64,000 nucleotides of DNA from SXOA01 sp046593355 (GCA_046593355.1 JBKJNY010000234.1:1-64000), one strand, 5' to 3'; counted from the stretch's first letter, positions 23,237 to 31,978 are shown. Notes: generated by a model from the sequence alone, not told the origin. Program-made: numbers and translations.

Positions 23237-24384
23237 TTAGCGAGAGTATCGTCTTTCAACATCGCCGCCTCAATCTCCTTCCGCACGCAACCATCCTCTT
23301 CATCCGCCAATCGTTCTTTCAGCGCCGCACTCGCCTCTTCGGTTCCAATTTCCCCGAGCGCCCACGCGCTCGCCCCTCGCACTAGCGGCTCGGAGTCGTT
23401 GAGTCCGACGAGGAGTGCGGGAAGCGCCGTGACCGCGTGTTGGTTGCCGAGGACGATGGCGGCGTTGCGGAGGAGGCCGCGGCGTTTGGCGCGCCAGAGA
23501 GGGGTGTGGCGGAAGCGGAGGCGGAAGGCGTCGTCGTCGAGGTCGAAGAGCTCGGTAAGCTGGACGGGGTTGGACGGCGCGTCCTGCCGCGGCTCAAAGG
23601 CGGGTTCGGTGGAGAGCGGGGCGAAGCGGTTCCAAGGGCAAACTTCCTGGCAAACGTCGCAGCCGAACAGCCAGTCGCCGATGCCGGGACGGAGCTCGCG
23701 GGGTATGGGGCCGTCGAGCTCAATCGTCAAGTAGCTGATGCAGCGGGTGGCATCCAGCAGGTGCGGCTGGACGAAAGCCTGCGTGGGGCAGGCATCCAAA
23801 CATGCCGTGCAACTGCCGCAGTGATCGGTATCCTGTGGGTCGTCGTAGATGAGCACCTGGTCAGTGAGGAGTGCGGCGAGAAAGAAATAGCTCCCCTGCT
23901 GGCGGCTGAGGAGCAGCGTGTGCTTTCCAATCCAGCCAAGGCCGGCGAGCTGCGCGAACTCCCGCTCCAGAAGCGGGGCGGAATCGACAACGCCCCGCGC
24001 CTTCGCCCCCGGCACACGGTTTTCCACCAGCGTCACCAGTTGCTTGAGCCGCTCGTGGATGACGTCGTGATAGTCGGTCGGTCCCCAGGCATAGCGCGAG
24101 ATGCGGCCTTCGCCATCCCGCGGCGGCTGCGGATCCGTGGTGCGGTAGTTGAGCGTCAGCATCAGGATGCTGCGAGCCCCTTCCAGCACCATGCCTGGAT
24201 CGGCATACGCCTGCTGGCGCAGGCCGATGTAGTCCATCTCGCCGCCGTAACCGAGATGGAGCCATTCTCCCAGCCGCGTCGCGCCGGTCGGTGAAACCGC
24301 CGGACACGCCGCCGCCAGGCTGAAGCCCAACCGCTCCGCTTCCGCTTTGAGTTCGCTCGTGAGTGAAGCCGCGTCTGAAGCCAT
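23233..24384 (-). CDS. queG: Epoxyqueuosine reductase with C-terminal HEAT repeats
   Basis: 383 residues. Cobalamin- and [4Fe-4S]-dependent enzyme for the last step of queuosine synthesis in tRNA. Asp134 in VVDSAPLLER is the catalytic acid. The first cluster motif is CGSCTACLDAC (189-199), and the second contributes CDVCQEVCPWN (242-252). After residue 300, HEAT-like repeats (NAAIVLGNQHAVTALPALL, VRGASAWALGEIG) form the tRNA-recognition tail found in full-length QueG. It starts 21 bases downstream of the zinc-ribbon gene and is probably co-transcribed with it. Confidence 0.93.
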   Translation of the reverse strand: MASDAASLTSELKAEAERLGFSLAAACPAVSPTGATRLGEWLHLGYGGEMDYIGLRQQAYADPGMVLEGARSILMLTLNYRTTDPQPPRDGEGRISRYAWGPTDYHDVIHERLKQLVTLVENRVPGAKARGVVDSAPLLEREFAQLAGLGWIGKHTLLLSRQQGSYFFLAALLTDQVLIYDDPQDTDHCGSCTACLDACPTQAFVQPHLLDATRCISYLTIELDGPIPRELRPGIGDWLFGCDVCQEVCPWNRFAPLSTEPAFEPRQDAPSNPVQLTELFDLDDDAFRLRFRHTPLWRAKRRGLLRNAAIVLGNQHAVTALPALLVGLNDSEPLVRGASAWALGEIGTEEASAALKERLADEEDGCVRKEIEAAMLKDDTLAK

Positions 24385-24405
24385 GACGTATTGTATCGTC
24401 CGCTG

Positions 24406-25479
24406 CTACGCCGCTTCGCGGAGGACCGCCTCCGCCTGCCGCCACCGAACGGAGATGCGGCCGGCGAAGAAGGCGAGCAGGGTCATCACGCTCATCATGC
24501 AAAGGCACCACAGGGCCGCTCTGCCGCCGTCTACCTTGTCCGACAGTTGTAGGACATCGCGGACGATCCAGCCGTCCTTGCCGGAGATGATGGTCAGGCC
24601 GAGAGCCATCGCGTAGAGAGCCGCCGAGGCGAGCGCGAACAGCGTGACCATCCAGACCGTCGTCCAGTCCGGCAACTGGATGAGATAGATGGCATAAGCC
24701 ACCTGCACTGCCCCCAACATCCCCAGCACAATCGCCCAGCGGCCAAGCGGCGAAGCGGAAGTGCCACTGGCGTAATCGAACAGATCCCACGCACTGGGAG
24801 AGATACTGAAAACCGCGGCCACAATCATCGCCGCGGCCAGTTGAAAAACGATGGCGACTTGCTGGGGAGAGTGTACGACTAGAAGTGGGAGTTCGATCGC
24901 TGGTACAGGAGTTGGGAGACGCGGAGCAGGAGCGGCTGCTCGAGGGCTAGGAGGCGAAACTGGTTCCAGTGGCGGCTGCGGTGCCACAGGGGGTGGGGGA
25001 GCGGGGCGTGTCGTTTCGGCCTCCATCAAGACGACTGGAGGAAGGGCAGGGTCGGCCGCCGGATTTGCGATTTTTGCCGGTGGCGGCACTTGCCTGGCGG
25101 CAGGGAGCGGATTTTTCGGTTCGTCGTCGGCGACTTGCGGAACGCGGAGGACGACCGGTGGCGGCTCAATCTCCTTGAACTCGATTCCCTCGCTGACAAG
25201 AGTCACCGGAATTGACGGCAGTGGCGGCAACGGAACAGGAGGCTGCTTCGCTGCCGGCGGCTTGACTATCGGCTTCTTTTCAAGAACCGGCGGCTTCGCA
25301 GCGGCGAGTTTTTCTTCAGGGGGCCGCGCGGTTATCGACGGCGGAGGTTTTACAGCTTCCCTCGGAACTCGCACTTCACCCTGGCATTTTGGACAGCGGA
25401 AGGCCTGGCCAGCCCGGCTCTCGGAGACAATCAGCGAGTGCCCCGAGGGGCATTTGATTCGCAGCGGCATGAGGCTCAT
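24406..25479 (-). CDS. Zinc-ribbon, proline-rich, four-helix membrane protein
   Basis: 357 residues, function unknown. An N-terminal zinc ribbon (IKCPSGHSLIVSESRAGQAFRCPKCQGEV; Cys/His and a CxxC) is followed by about 170 residues of Pro/Ala/Val-rich linker, then four membrane helices in the last 130 residues (for example IVFQLAAAMIVAAVFSI, WAIVLGMLGAVQVAYAIYLI, MVTLFALASAALYAMALGL, ALWCLCMMSVMTLLAFFAG). The same ribbon type starts the Ser/Thr kinase at 54.6 kb, a planctomycetal habit. A start at Met4 is equally possible. Confidence 0.75.
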   Translation of the reverse strand: MSLMPLRIKCPSGHSLIVSESRAGQAFRCPKCQGEVRVPREAVKPPPSITARPPEEKLAAAKPPVLEKKPIVKPPAAKQPPVPLPPLPSIPVTLVSEGIEFKEIEPPPVVLRVPQVADDEPKNPLPAARQVPPPAKIANPAADPALPPVVLMEAETTRPAPPPPVAPQPPLEPVSPPSPRAAAPAPRLPTPVPAIELPLLVVHSPQQVAIVFQLAAAMIVAAVFSISPSAWDLFDYASGTSASPLGRWAIVLGMLGAVQVAYAIYLIQLPDWTTVWMVTLFALASAALYAMALGLTIISGKDGWIVRDVLQLSDKVDGGRAALWCLCMMSVMTLLAFFAGRISVRWRQAEAVLREAA

Positions 25480-25497
25480 CCAAGCAATCGTAGTTGC

Positions 25498-25540
25498 TGG
25501 GGCGGCACGCCCACGGCTTTGTGTGGGCGTGAATTACTGG
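25498..25540. repeat. GGCACGCCCACGGCTTTG element, single copy
   Basis: Reads GGCGGCACGCCCACGGCTTTG and then TGTGGGCGTGAA, containing the pair CACGCCCAC/GTGGGCGTG. The paired and longer copy is at 44247-44333 upstream of treZ, so this is a dispersed family. It lies between the ZIP gene and the zinc-ribbon gene. Confidence 0.7.
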
Positions 25541-25559
25541 TTCTACGCGCCACTCTATC

Positions 25560-26468
25560 TTAACGTCTGTTTTCATGCTGCTGATGCTCGTGCCCCCCGT
25601 GGACGTGTTTGTGCTCGAAAAATCCAATCCCAATCGCCAAAGCCACGCCCAGGAAGAGTGCCGCCGTCAGCCACAGCCGGTCGTGCGAGTGGAAGGTCAC
25701 TTCCGGCAGCAGGTCGGCTAGGGAGATGCAGAGAAATACGCCCGCCGCGAATGACAGGGCACAGCCAATCACGACATCCTGGTCCCCGGTGAGCGCCCCC
25801 AGGCCGCAGACAAAGCCGATGGCACCGAGTGGGCACATCAGGGCGAAGACAATGTTGGCGATCAGGGCCGCCCGCTTCGACCAGCCGCCGGAGGCCATCA
25901 GGGAAGTGATGGACAGAGCATCGAGCGGCTTGTGGAGGGCGACGGCGAGAAATGTTCCGACTCCGTACAGTCCCCAGCCGTGGACTGCTTCATCCGCCTC
26001 GGCAGCCACCGCCGCGCCGAGAGCCAGGCCGTCGATGATGGTGTGCAGCGCGAGGCCGAAGGCGAGCCCGACCCAGCTAAAGCTCCGCTCCGCGGTCAGT
26101 TCCGGCGGATGAGCGTGGTCGTGGTCACAATGTTTGTGGCCATGATGTTCGCCGTGTTCGTGCTGGTGCTCGTCTTTCCCCGTTGCTCCGTGCTCATGGG
26201 CATGCACATGAAACACGCGAATGAGCAGGAACATGGCGAGCAAACCGCCGAGGGCCCACCAGGCCGCAGTGTCAACGGAGACTCCCTTGGCAACCGCGTG
26301 GGGCAGCAGGTGCAGGAGCGCGACACCTAGCATCAGCCCGCCGACAAAGCTCATCATCAATTGCATCCGGCGATGCGTCAGCTTGACGAGCCACGGCAGC
26401 AGCCCCCCCGCCAGTGATGCCGCCACAATCAGGGCGCAATAGCAGCCCAAGATGACATAGAATTGCAT
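25560..26468 (-). CDS. ZIP-family divalent metal transporter
   Basis: 302 residues from the ATG at 26468, which starts directly at the first helix (QFYVILGCYCALIVAASLAGGLLP). Eight helices with a His-rich cytoplasmic loop at 88-120 (HVHAHEH...HQHEHGEHHGHKHCDHDHAH). Helix IV carries the metal site HTIIDGLALGAA (142-153) and helix V ALHKPLDALS; the C-terminus again has His clusters (FFEHKHVHGGHEHQQHENRR). ZIP proteins bring Zn2+ or related ions into the cytoplasm. The DtxR-like regulator of this window is 24 kb away, with no evident link. Confidence 0.9.
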   Translation of the reverse strand: MQFYVILGCYCALIVAASLAGGLLPWLVKLTHRRMQLMMSFVGGLMLGVALLHLLPHAVAKGVSVDTAAWWALGGLLAMFLLIRVFHVHAHEHGATGKDEHQHEHGEHHGHKHCDHDHAHPPELTAERSFSWVGLAFGLALHTIIDGLALGAAVAAEADEAVHGWGLYGVGTFLAVALHKPLDALSITSLMASGGWSKRAALIANIVFALMCPLGAIGFVCGLGALTGDQDVVIGCALSFAAGVFLCISLADLLPEVTFHSHDRLWLTAALFLGVALAIGIGFFEHKHVHGGHEHQQHENRR

Positions 26469-26719
26469 CTGCGAATGATAGCCAAGACGGGCCGGGCTGC
26501 GAAGGGGAGATAGGATGGCGTAGGTCATGCTGTGCATGACATTGTGCAGCTAATTTTCACAGTCAGGCAAAGCCTGACCTATTTTCACTGGCAGAGTCAC
26601 AGGCCGAAGAACCAGCCAGGTGGGCTCAATTCCCCATTTGGCGCGAATTCTCAGCGCAGTCAATTGGCGGTAGAATCTCCCATGTCGCGACGTAGCAATC
26701 GTTTTCAGTGGGAGTGCAC

Positions 26720-27721
26720 ATGTCACAATCGTGGATGATTCGCGCGGGAGAGGGCGGACATTTGATCGACGACTTTGCCAAGGGATTTGCGGCAATTGGT
26801 TGGCGAAGCTTGGGCGACCTCACCAAGACGCCTCAACGAGAGGCAATCCGAGCGCTCTATGCTAGCGCCTATGCAAACGAGAAGCCCGGCAAGGAATCGA
26901 ACGCGATAGCCATGATTTTCAAATTCCGCACGACGCTCCAATCGGGTCACAATGTCGTGACGTACGATCCCACCAAACGCGAGTACTTGGTTGGAACAAT
27001 TGAGAGTGATTACTTTTTTGATACGTCGGTGATGGAAGGCTACCCGCATCTGCGAAAGGTTGCCTGGACGGGTCGAGTAAGCCGAGACTTGCTAACCGTC
27101 TCGGCACGGAATTCTCTCGGCGGTGCATTGACGCTGTTTGGCATTGATGACGACGCCTGGGGCAGCATCGAAGACGCACTCAGTGGCAAGCCATCCAGTT
27201 CGGACCGGCCATCCAAGGATGAGAAAGTGCAGCTGGAAGAGACTCGCGAGGACGCCATTGCGAAAGCGCATGAGCTCATCAAGGATCAGGTTCTGCGGTT
27301 CGACGATTCGGACTTGGAATATCTCACCGCCGCTTTGCTGAGGGCGATGGGATATCGGACCCGAGTGACTCCCAAAGGTCCGGACCGCGGGGTCGACGTG
27401 TTTGCATCCCCCGACGGGTTGGGGTTTCAAGAACCGCGGATCAAAACGGAAGTCAAACACAGAGCCAAGACGCCTATGGGCGCTCCGGATATTCGCAGCT
27501 TCATCGGAGGGCTGCGCGACGGAGAGCGCGGACTGTATGTCAGCACCGGAGGTTTCACCAAAGAAGCTCGCTACGAGGCCGATCGGTCCAAAGTTCCCGT
27601 TACGCTGCTCGACATCGACGAGCTGGTCTCAGCAATCGTCACGCACTATGATTCATTCGATTCGGACGGGCGCGCGCTTCTGCCGCTGGTTCGAGTCTAT
27701 TGGCCGGCGGCATCCGGTTAG
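26720..27721 (+). CDS. Mrr-like restriction endonuclease
   Basis: 333 residues from the ATG at 26720 (GGGAG upstream). The C-terminal 130 residues are an Mrr-type PD-(D/E)xK nuclease: LTAALLRAMGYRTRVTPKGPDRGVDVF, TEVKHRAKTPMG, IRSFIGGL, YVSTGGFTKEARYEADR, VTLLDIDELV. The Asp and ExK residues are all present. The N-terminal half (WMIRAGEGGHLIDDFAKGFAAIGW, DYFF) resembles the DNA-recognition part of other modification-dependent Mrr-type enzymes. There is no methyltransferase next to it, which fits a nuclease that cuts modified foreign DNA. Confidence 0.85.
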   Translation: MSQSWMIRAGEGGHLIDDFAKGFAAIGWRSLGDLTKTPQREAIRALYASAYANEKPGKESNAIAMIFKFRTTLQSGHNVVTYDPTKREYLVGTIESDYFFDTSVMEGYPHLRKVAWTGRVSRDLLTVSARNSLGGALTLFGIDDDAWGSIEDALSGKPSSSDRPSKDEKVQLEETREDAIAKAHELIKDQVLRFDDSDLEYLTAALLRAMGYRTRVTPKGPDRGVDVFASPDGLGFQEPRIKTEVKHRAKTPMGAPDIRSFIGGLRDGERGLYVSTGGFTKEARYEADRSKVPVTLLDIDELVSAIVTHYDSFDSDGRALLPLVRVYWPAASG

Positions 27722-27807
27722 AATCAGGGCGAGGCTGGGAACCAAAATTGACAATCAACTTGCGCTCAGCGATAATTCATCATTCTCACCTATTACGGAT
27801 TTCTGTC

Positions 27808-28041
27808 ATGGAACTACTTGGCTCAGACACAATCATTGAAGCAGCACTGGCGTTGCCATTGCCTGACCGCTTGGAGGTGCTCACTCGCCTTTGGGATTCG
27901 ATGCCCGCAGAAAGCGGTTCGACTTTTCTTGATCAGGAAACACTTGCGGAACTCGACCGCCGAATTGCCTACGAGGATGCCAATCCGGACGACTACGTTA
28001 GTTGGGTAGAAGTAAAGGCAAACGTCCCGCGTGGCGCATGA
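27808..28041 (+). CDS. Addiction-module antitoxin (RelB-like, TIGR02574 type)
   Basis: 77 residues. It matches the small addiction-module component family: an N-terminal helix DTIIEAALALPLPDRLEVLTRLWDSMP and a C-terminal ELDRRIAYEDANPDDYVSWVEVKA. The typical toxin-binding tail is at the end. The start overlaps nothing; the stop TGA overlaps the ATG of the toxin gene (ATGA), the usual arrangement in type II pairs. It directly follows the Mrr-like nuclease, so the two defence functions lie together. Confidence 0.85.
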   Translation: MELLGSDTIIEAALALPLPDRLEVLTRLWDSMPAESGSTFLDQETLAELDRRIAYEDANPDDYVSWVEVKANVPRGA

Positions 28042-28334
28042 GCCGAATCCTGCAACTTAGTCGCGCCGCTCAGCGCGATATTGACAAGGCGTTCGTCTTC
28101 TACGAGCGGCAACAGCCCGGATTGGGAGACGGCTTCGTCGAGGCGGTGGACAGGTGCCTGGAACGCATCAAGCAGTTCCCAGAGTCATTTGCGATCATCA
28201 AGAAGAACCTACGACTCGCCATGGTTTCACGATTTCCATACCTGGTCGTCTACCGAATCACCGAGAATCACATTCGAGTCTCAGCCGTGGTTCACGGATC
28301 CCGACATCCACGGAATTGGAAAGATCAAGGTTAA
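28038..28334 (+). CDS. RelE/ParE-family toxin
   Basis: 98 residues. ParE/RelE fold: LSRAAQRDIDKAFVFYERQQPGLGDGFVEAVDRCLERIKQFPE, a basic strand RLAMVSRFPYLVVYRI and the C-terminal VSAVVHGSRHPRNWKDQ. The family acts on ribosome-bound mRNA or on DNA gyrase; sequence alone does not settle which. Translationally coupled to the antitoxin. Confidence 0.88.
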   Translation: MSRILQLSRAAQRDIDKAFVFYERQQPGLGDGFVEAVDRCLERIKQFPESFAIIKKNLRLAMVSRFPYLVVYRITENHIRVSAVVHGSRHPRNWKDQG

Positions 28335-28340
28335 AAACAC

Positions 28341-29273
28341 TCAGATCTTCTGCCCCAGCCCCTTGGTCAGCATCATGAAGGCGGACTCGAGGTTAAACTC
28401 TTCCTCCCGGAAGAGCTTGAGCTTGTGGCCGGCGGAGACCAGCAAAGAAGAGAGCTCACTGTAGTCGTCGCTGCCGGGGCGGAGGGTGACGGAGAGTTGG
28501 CCTTGCTTGTCGGTGAGGGATTCGACGAGCGGAGATTGCTCCAAGAGCTTCGCGGCAGCGGTAGTGTCGCCGGTGACCTCGATCAGCAGCACCACCCGTT
28601 TGCGGACCTGCTTCATCACGTCGGCGACGGTAGCATTCACATTCATTACGCCGCGGTCGATGATGCCGACTTTGTTGCACATGTCGGCCAGCTCCGGCAG
28701 GATATGGCTGCTGACCATGATGGTCTTTCCCTGCTGGCCGAGGCGGCGGAGGACGGCGCGCATTTCGATGCGGGCCCGTGGATCGAGGCCAGAGAGCGGC
28801 TCGTCGAGGAGCAGCACCTGCGGCTCGTGGAGAAGTACGCGGGCGAGGCCCAGACGCTGCGTCTGGCCGCGGGAGAGAGTGTTGGCGTAGGCGTCCCGTT
28901 TGAAATCGAGATCGACGAGCTCCAGCTTCTCGTTGCAGACCTGGCGGCGCTTGGGCCCGGTGATGCGGTAGGCGGCGGCGAAGAACTCCAAATATTCGAT
29001 GACCTTCATGTCATCGTAGACGCCGAAGAAGTCCGGCATGTACCCCACCAGCCGGCGGATTTCCTTGGGGGCATTGTAGATGCTGTAGCCGCAGACATAG
29101 GCCTCGCCATGCGTGGGGTTAAGCAGCGTGGCCAGGATTTTCATCGTGGTCGTCTTCCCCGCGCCATTGGGGCCGATGAAGCCGAACAAATCCCCCGCAG
29201 CCAGATCCAGTTCGATGGACTGGATGGCGTACATATCGCCGTACTTCTTGGTGAGGTCAACGGTTTTAATCAC
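28341..29273 (-). CDS. ABC transporter ATP-binding protein
   Basis: 310 residues from a GTG start. Walker A GPNGAGKT (34-41), signature LSRGQTQRLGLARVLLHEP, Walker B VLLLDEPLSGLD, and a switch His in VSSHILPEL. The Q-loop position reads GYMPDFF, so the usual Gln is missing. The 80-residue C-terminal extension (VADVMKQVRKRVVLLIEVTGD onward) is typical of ABC-2 type ATPases of the CcmA/NatA group. No permease is adjacent; the 752-residue membrane protein behind it is the only candidate partner. Confidence 0.88.
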   Translation of the reverse strand: MIKTVDLTKKYGDMYAIQSIELDLAAGDLFGFIGPNGAGKTTTMKILATLLNPTHGEAYVCGYSIYNAPKEIRRLVGYMPDFFGVYDDMKVIEYLEFFAAAYRITGPKRRQVCNEKLELVDLDFKRDAYANTLSRGQTQRLGLARVLLHEPQVLLLDEPLSGLDPRARIEMRAVLRRLGQQGKTIMVSSHILPELADMCNKVGIIDRGVMNVNATVADVMKQVRKRVVLLIEVTGDTTAAAKLLEQSPLVESLTDKQGQLSVTLRPGSDDYSELSSLLVSAGHKLKLFREEEFNLESAFMMLTKGLGQKI

Positions 29274-29299
29274 GGGAAATGCTCGGAGTGGTTCAAGTC

Positions 29300-29383
29300 T
29301 TGGCGAGCGGCGGGCGTAAGCCCGCTGATATTAGCAGCAGGCTGACGGGTAGTATTAGGGGGCTGACGCCGCCCGCTCGCCGA
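29300..29383. repeat. GCGAGCGGCGGGCGTAAGCCC-type inverted repeat
   Basis: Arms GGCGAGCGGCGGGCGTAAGC (from 29302) and, complementary, GGCTGACGCCGCCCGCTCGC (29361-29380) frame a loop of about 40 bases. It separates the ABC ATPase gene from the 752-residue gene and supplies the last eight codons and the stop of the latter (GERAASAP). A similar but weaker pair is present near 328-425. Confidence 0.8.
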
Positions 29384-31613
29384 CGGGAATGACAATTCGA
29401 TAATACGTCCAGCTTTGGATTTTGTCCGTTGCAAGCACAGCTCCGTCGATTTGCACTTCGGCAGCCGGTTTTTCCACGCGGCCGACGAGCAGCCCCCGGC
29501 CGCCGCTCGATTGTCGGCTGAGGTCTAAATGCGGCTGGTAACGGTGCGTCAGGCCGGTGTAGGTCTGCCCCTTGGCCGCTTCATGATACATAAGCATTTG
29601 CAGAATGGCGGGGACATCCGAGGAATCGCGAGGCCACGGGGTGGCCGCATCTTTGAAGTCGTTTCCCTTGTGCTGCTGCAAGCGGGATTCCAGGTACAGT
29701 GGCCGGGCATCGCTCAGATTGAATCGCTCGCCCGGGCCGAGCTTCTTCAAGCGGTACATCCAGATATGAAAAGTGAAAATGCACTCCTGCAACTCAACCT
29801 CCAGCGGGTTGACGATCTCGCCGGCGGGGACGCCATGTTCCGTGAGCGTCAGTCGCGAAGCCGCGGGGAGCGAGACATTCTGCCACCAGCGGGCGGCCAG
29901 ACTCTTCGACGAGCCGACCTGAATGGGGAGCGAGCGGAGCCCCGGAACCGCTGCGGGGAATTCAATCGCGTACGGGTCGACGGTACTAGAAGCAACTTGC
30001 TGGGCATCGAGTCCGCCAAGTCCGCTGCCAGGGAGTCCTTGCCAGGTGACGTAGCCGGCGGTTGCGGTTGGATTCGTGAGAGCCTCGGTTGCCGGATGCA
30101 CCGCGATATCGTAGGTCTTGGTTTCCGGGCTGTAGACATGCAGCCAGGCGGTGCCCCGCACATGGCCGCGCTCCGCGTCGATATCGATGATCTCGGCCTG
30201 ATTGACCAACAGGCGGCTGCCGTGGGACCAGCGGGCGGAGCACCAGGCGATGCCGCAGAACAGGACCGCGACAAGTGGAAACGAGATCCAGGTGAGCGAG
30301 CGGGAAACACCGAGCCGCGGCAGGATCAGAAAATCGACGGGGCCGATCAGGACGATGTAGGAGATCATGAGGATGGCGACGGTGGTGAAACTAATCGCCT
30401 GAACACCTGGAAACTGGTCGAGCGCCGCCCGGAGCTGGCCAGTGAGATCGGTATAGCCCAGCCTCGCACCGGCGGCTCCGCCGGGCAGTTCCTTATGGGT
30501 GGTCTTGCTTTCGTGCAGCAGCCCCGCGACAAAGCGCGGGCGGCCGGCCCATTTCGCAAACCGCTCCCCATCCAGATCGAATGCCACAAAAGTGATCTCC
30601 CCAAATCCGTGCGAAGCGCGAATGACGAGTGGGACATTCGCCGCGCGGGGCCCCTCCGAGAGCTCAATTCTTCCGCGGACGCCAGAAAGGCGGGCAACCA
30701 GAGGACGCGAAGCATCATCGGTGAAGGGAAAGGCTTCTCCAGTGAGGGACTCGAGCGTCGCGGCATCGCGCATCGGCGCCACTTCCACGAGCTGTCCGGG
30801 GATTAGCTCCTTCCACGGGGAGTCTCCGGCTAAGAGTTGTACCGTTTGCGGTCCGCCGCTGATCACCAGGCGGCCACCTTCGCGAACCCACTGGAGAATC
30901 GCCGCCGTTTGCGCAGGGGAGAGTTGGCTGAGGATTCCCGCACTCCCAGTCGGCAGAAAAATAGTCTCCACCCCTTCGTAACCCCACCAAAATTCCGGCA
31001 ACTCCGCCGCCGTTTTGACTTCCGCGGCAACGAGGGCGTCGGCTTCGCTCCGGCGAGTGAATTTTAGCGCGTCTTCGACACCGACGGACGAGCCGAGAGT
31101 GACGACCAGGGGCGTGGTCGCGGAAAGAGGCGCGGGAAGACTGTCGGGCAGGCGGGATTGCCAGAGGATTCTGCCGGAAGTAGGGTCAACCAGTCGGGCA
31201 GATAGGCGGCTTTTTTGGGGGCCGACTTTGACGTAGGAGCGGAATACTCTGTAATCACTTCCCTTCCCCAAACCGGTAACCAAGACGCGGGAAGACGATT
31301 GGCTGCTGAAGAACACGACGGGGACGTTGTCTCCATCCGGAGCGATCAATTGCAGTTCGCCCGATGATTGCGAAGGACCTACGTGCAGCGTGACGGCAAC
31401 AGGTGCCCAAAAGCCGGACTTGTATTTTCCCGCGAAGCCGATATCGACGTGCCCGACAGACAAAACTGGAGATTCGGCGGCGCAGATATTGTCGGGAAAG
31501 ATGTGACAGAAAAATGGAGGACAGAAAAATAGGAAGAGAGTCAGGGAGCTGAGTGCTCGCGCGCCTGTCCATTCTGACGCCTCTCCCGCCCTTCTTATTT
31601 TTCTGTCCTCCAT
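29355..31613 (-). CDS. Large membrane-anchored protein next to the ABC ATPase, unknown
   Basis: 752 residues. Apparent signal peptide FLFFCPPFFCHIFPDNICA, lying in a dispersed repeat. The next 360 residues look like an Ig/Rossmann mixture: a beta-rich start (VGHVDIGFAGKYKSGFWAPVAVTLHVG), then a glutamine-amidotransferase-like part (ILQWVREGGRLVISGGPQTVQLL), as in DUF4350-like proteins accompanying ABC transporters. Two helices near 410-450 (AISFTTVAILMISYIVLIGPVDFLIL, WISFPLVAVLFCGIAWCSARW). The remainder is extracellular-looking and beta-rich. Similarity is to Gld/ABC-linked auxiliary proteins in layout only. The only in-frame ATG lies in the repeat, and there is no good Shine-Dalgarno site. 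Confidence 0.7.
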   Translation of the reverse strand: MEDRKIRRAGEASEWTGARALSSLTLFLFFCPPFFCHIFPDNICAAESPVLSVGHVDIGFAGKYKSGFWAPVAVTLHVGPSQSSGELQLIAPDGDNVPVVFFSSQSSSRVLVTGLGKGSDYRVFRSYVKVGPQKSRLSARLVDPTSGRILWQSRLPDSLPAPLSATTPLVVTLGSSVGVEDALKFTRRSEADALVAAEVKTAAELPEFWWGYEGVETIFLPTGSAGILSQLSPAQTAAILQWVREGGRLVISGGPQTVQLLAGDSPWKELIPGQLVEVAPMRDAATLESLTGEAFPFTDDASRPLVARLSGVRGRIELSEGPRAANVPLVIRASHGFGEITFVAFDLDGERFAKWAGRPRFVAGLLHESKTTHKELPGGAAGARLGYTDLTGQLRAALDQFPGVQAISFTTVAILMISYIVLIGPVDFLILPRLGVSRSLTWISFPLVAVLFCGIAWCSARWSHGSRLLVNQAEIIDIDAERGHVRGTAWLHVYSPETKTYDIAVHPATEALTNPTATAGYVTWQGLPGSGLGGLDAQQVASSTVDPYAIEFPAAVPGLRSLPIQVGSSKSLAARWWQNVSLPAASRLTLTEHGVPAGEIVNPLEVELQECIFTFHIWMYRLKKLGPGERFNLSDARPLYLESRLQQHKGNDFKDAATPWPRDSSDVPAILQMLMYHEAAKGQTYTGLTHRYQPHLDLSRQSSGGRGLLVGRVEKPAAEVQIDGAVLATDKIQSWTYYRIVIPVGERAASAP

Positions 31614-31628
31614 TTTTCTGTCACATCC
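31500..31628. repeat. Inverted repeat encoding FLFFCPPFFCHI on both strands
   Basis: ATTTTTCTGTCCTCCATTTT and its reverse complement occur as arms at about 31505-31532 and 31594-31622. Because the arms are symmetrical, both strands encode the same hydrophobic peptide, FLFFCPPFFCH. The minus-strand copy is the apparent signal peptide of the 752-residue protein. Confidence 0.85.
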
Positions 31629-31639
31629 TGATTTCTGAT

Positions 31640-31978
31640 CTACGGTTTCTCGCTATCCGGGCAGGTGCAGACAAATTTCTTGCACCCCGGGCAGCCGCTG
31701 CCGTATTTGCGGGTGACGGCTTCGGACAGGTCGACGCCGGAGACGTTGGCGATGGTGGTGAGCCAGGCCAGCACATCGGCAAACTCCTCCAACCGCTCCT
31801 CGTGCGTCCCGTTGCGAAGCGCGGTGGCCAACTCGCCGACCTCTTCCATCAGCCAAAGGAAAGTCCCTTCCACGCCTCGAGCCAGATCCTTTTCCAGGTA
31901 CATCTCCCGAATGAGCTCCTGGAACTCGGCGAGCGAGACGGTGGTACCGGCGGGTTTTTTCTCGTCGGAGGTAGTCAC
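31640..31978 (-). CDS. MazG-like nucleotide pyrophosphohydrolase
   Basis: 112 residues from a GTG that overlaps the stop of the TPR gene (GTGA). All-alpha NTP pyrophosphatase fold: FLWLMEEVGELATALRNG (the EExxE metal site) followed by EERLEEFADVLAWLTTIAN (ExxD). The protein ends in a short Cys-rich tail, GCPGCKKFVCTCPDSEKP. The tail is an add-on found in planctomycetal and related homologs and could bind a metal. It hydrolyses a nucleoside triphosphate, perhaps a damaged or modified dNTP. Confidence 0.85.
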   Translation of the reverse strand: MTTSDEKKPAGTTVSLAEFQELIREMYLEKDLARGVEGTFLWLMEEVGELATALRNGTHEERLEEFADVLAWLTTIANVSGVDLSEAVTRKYGSGCPGCKKFVCTCPDSEKP

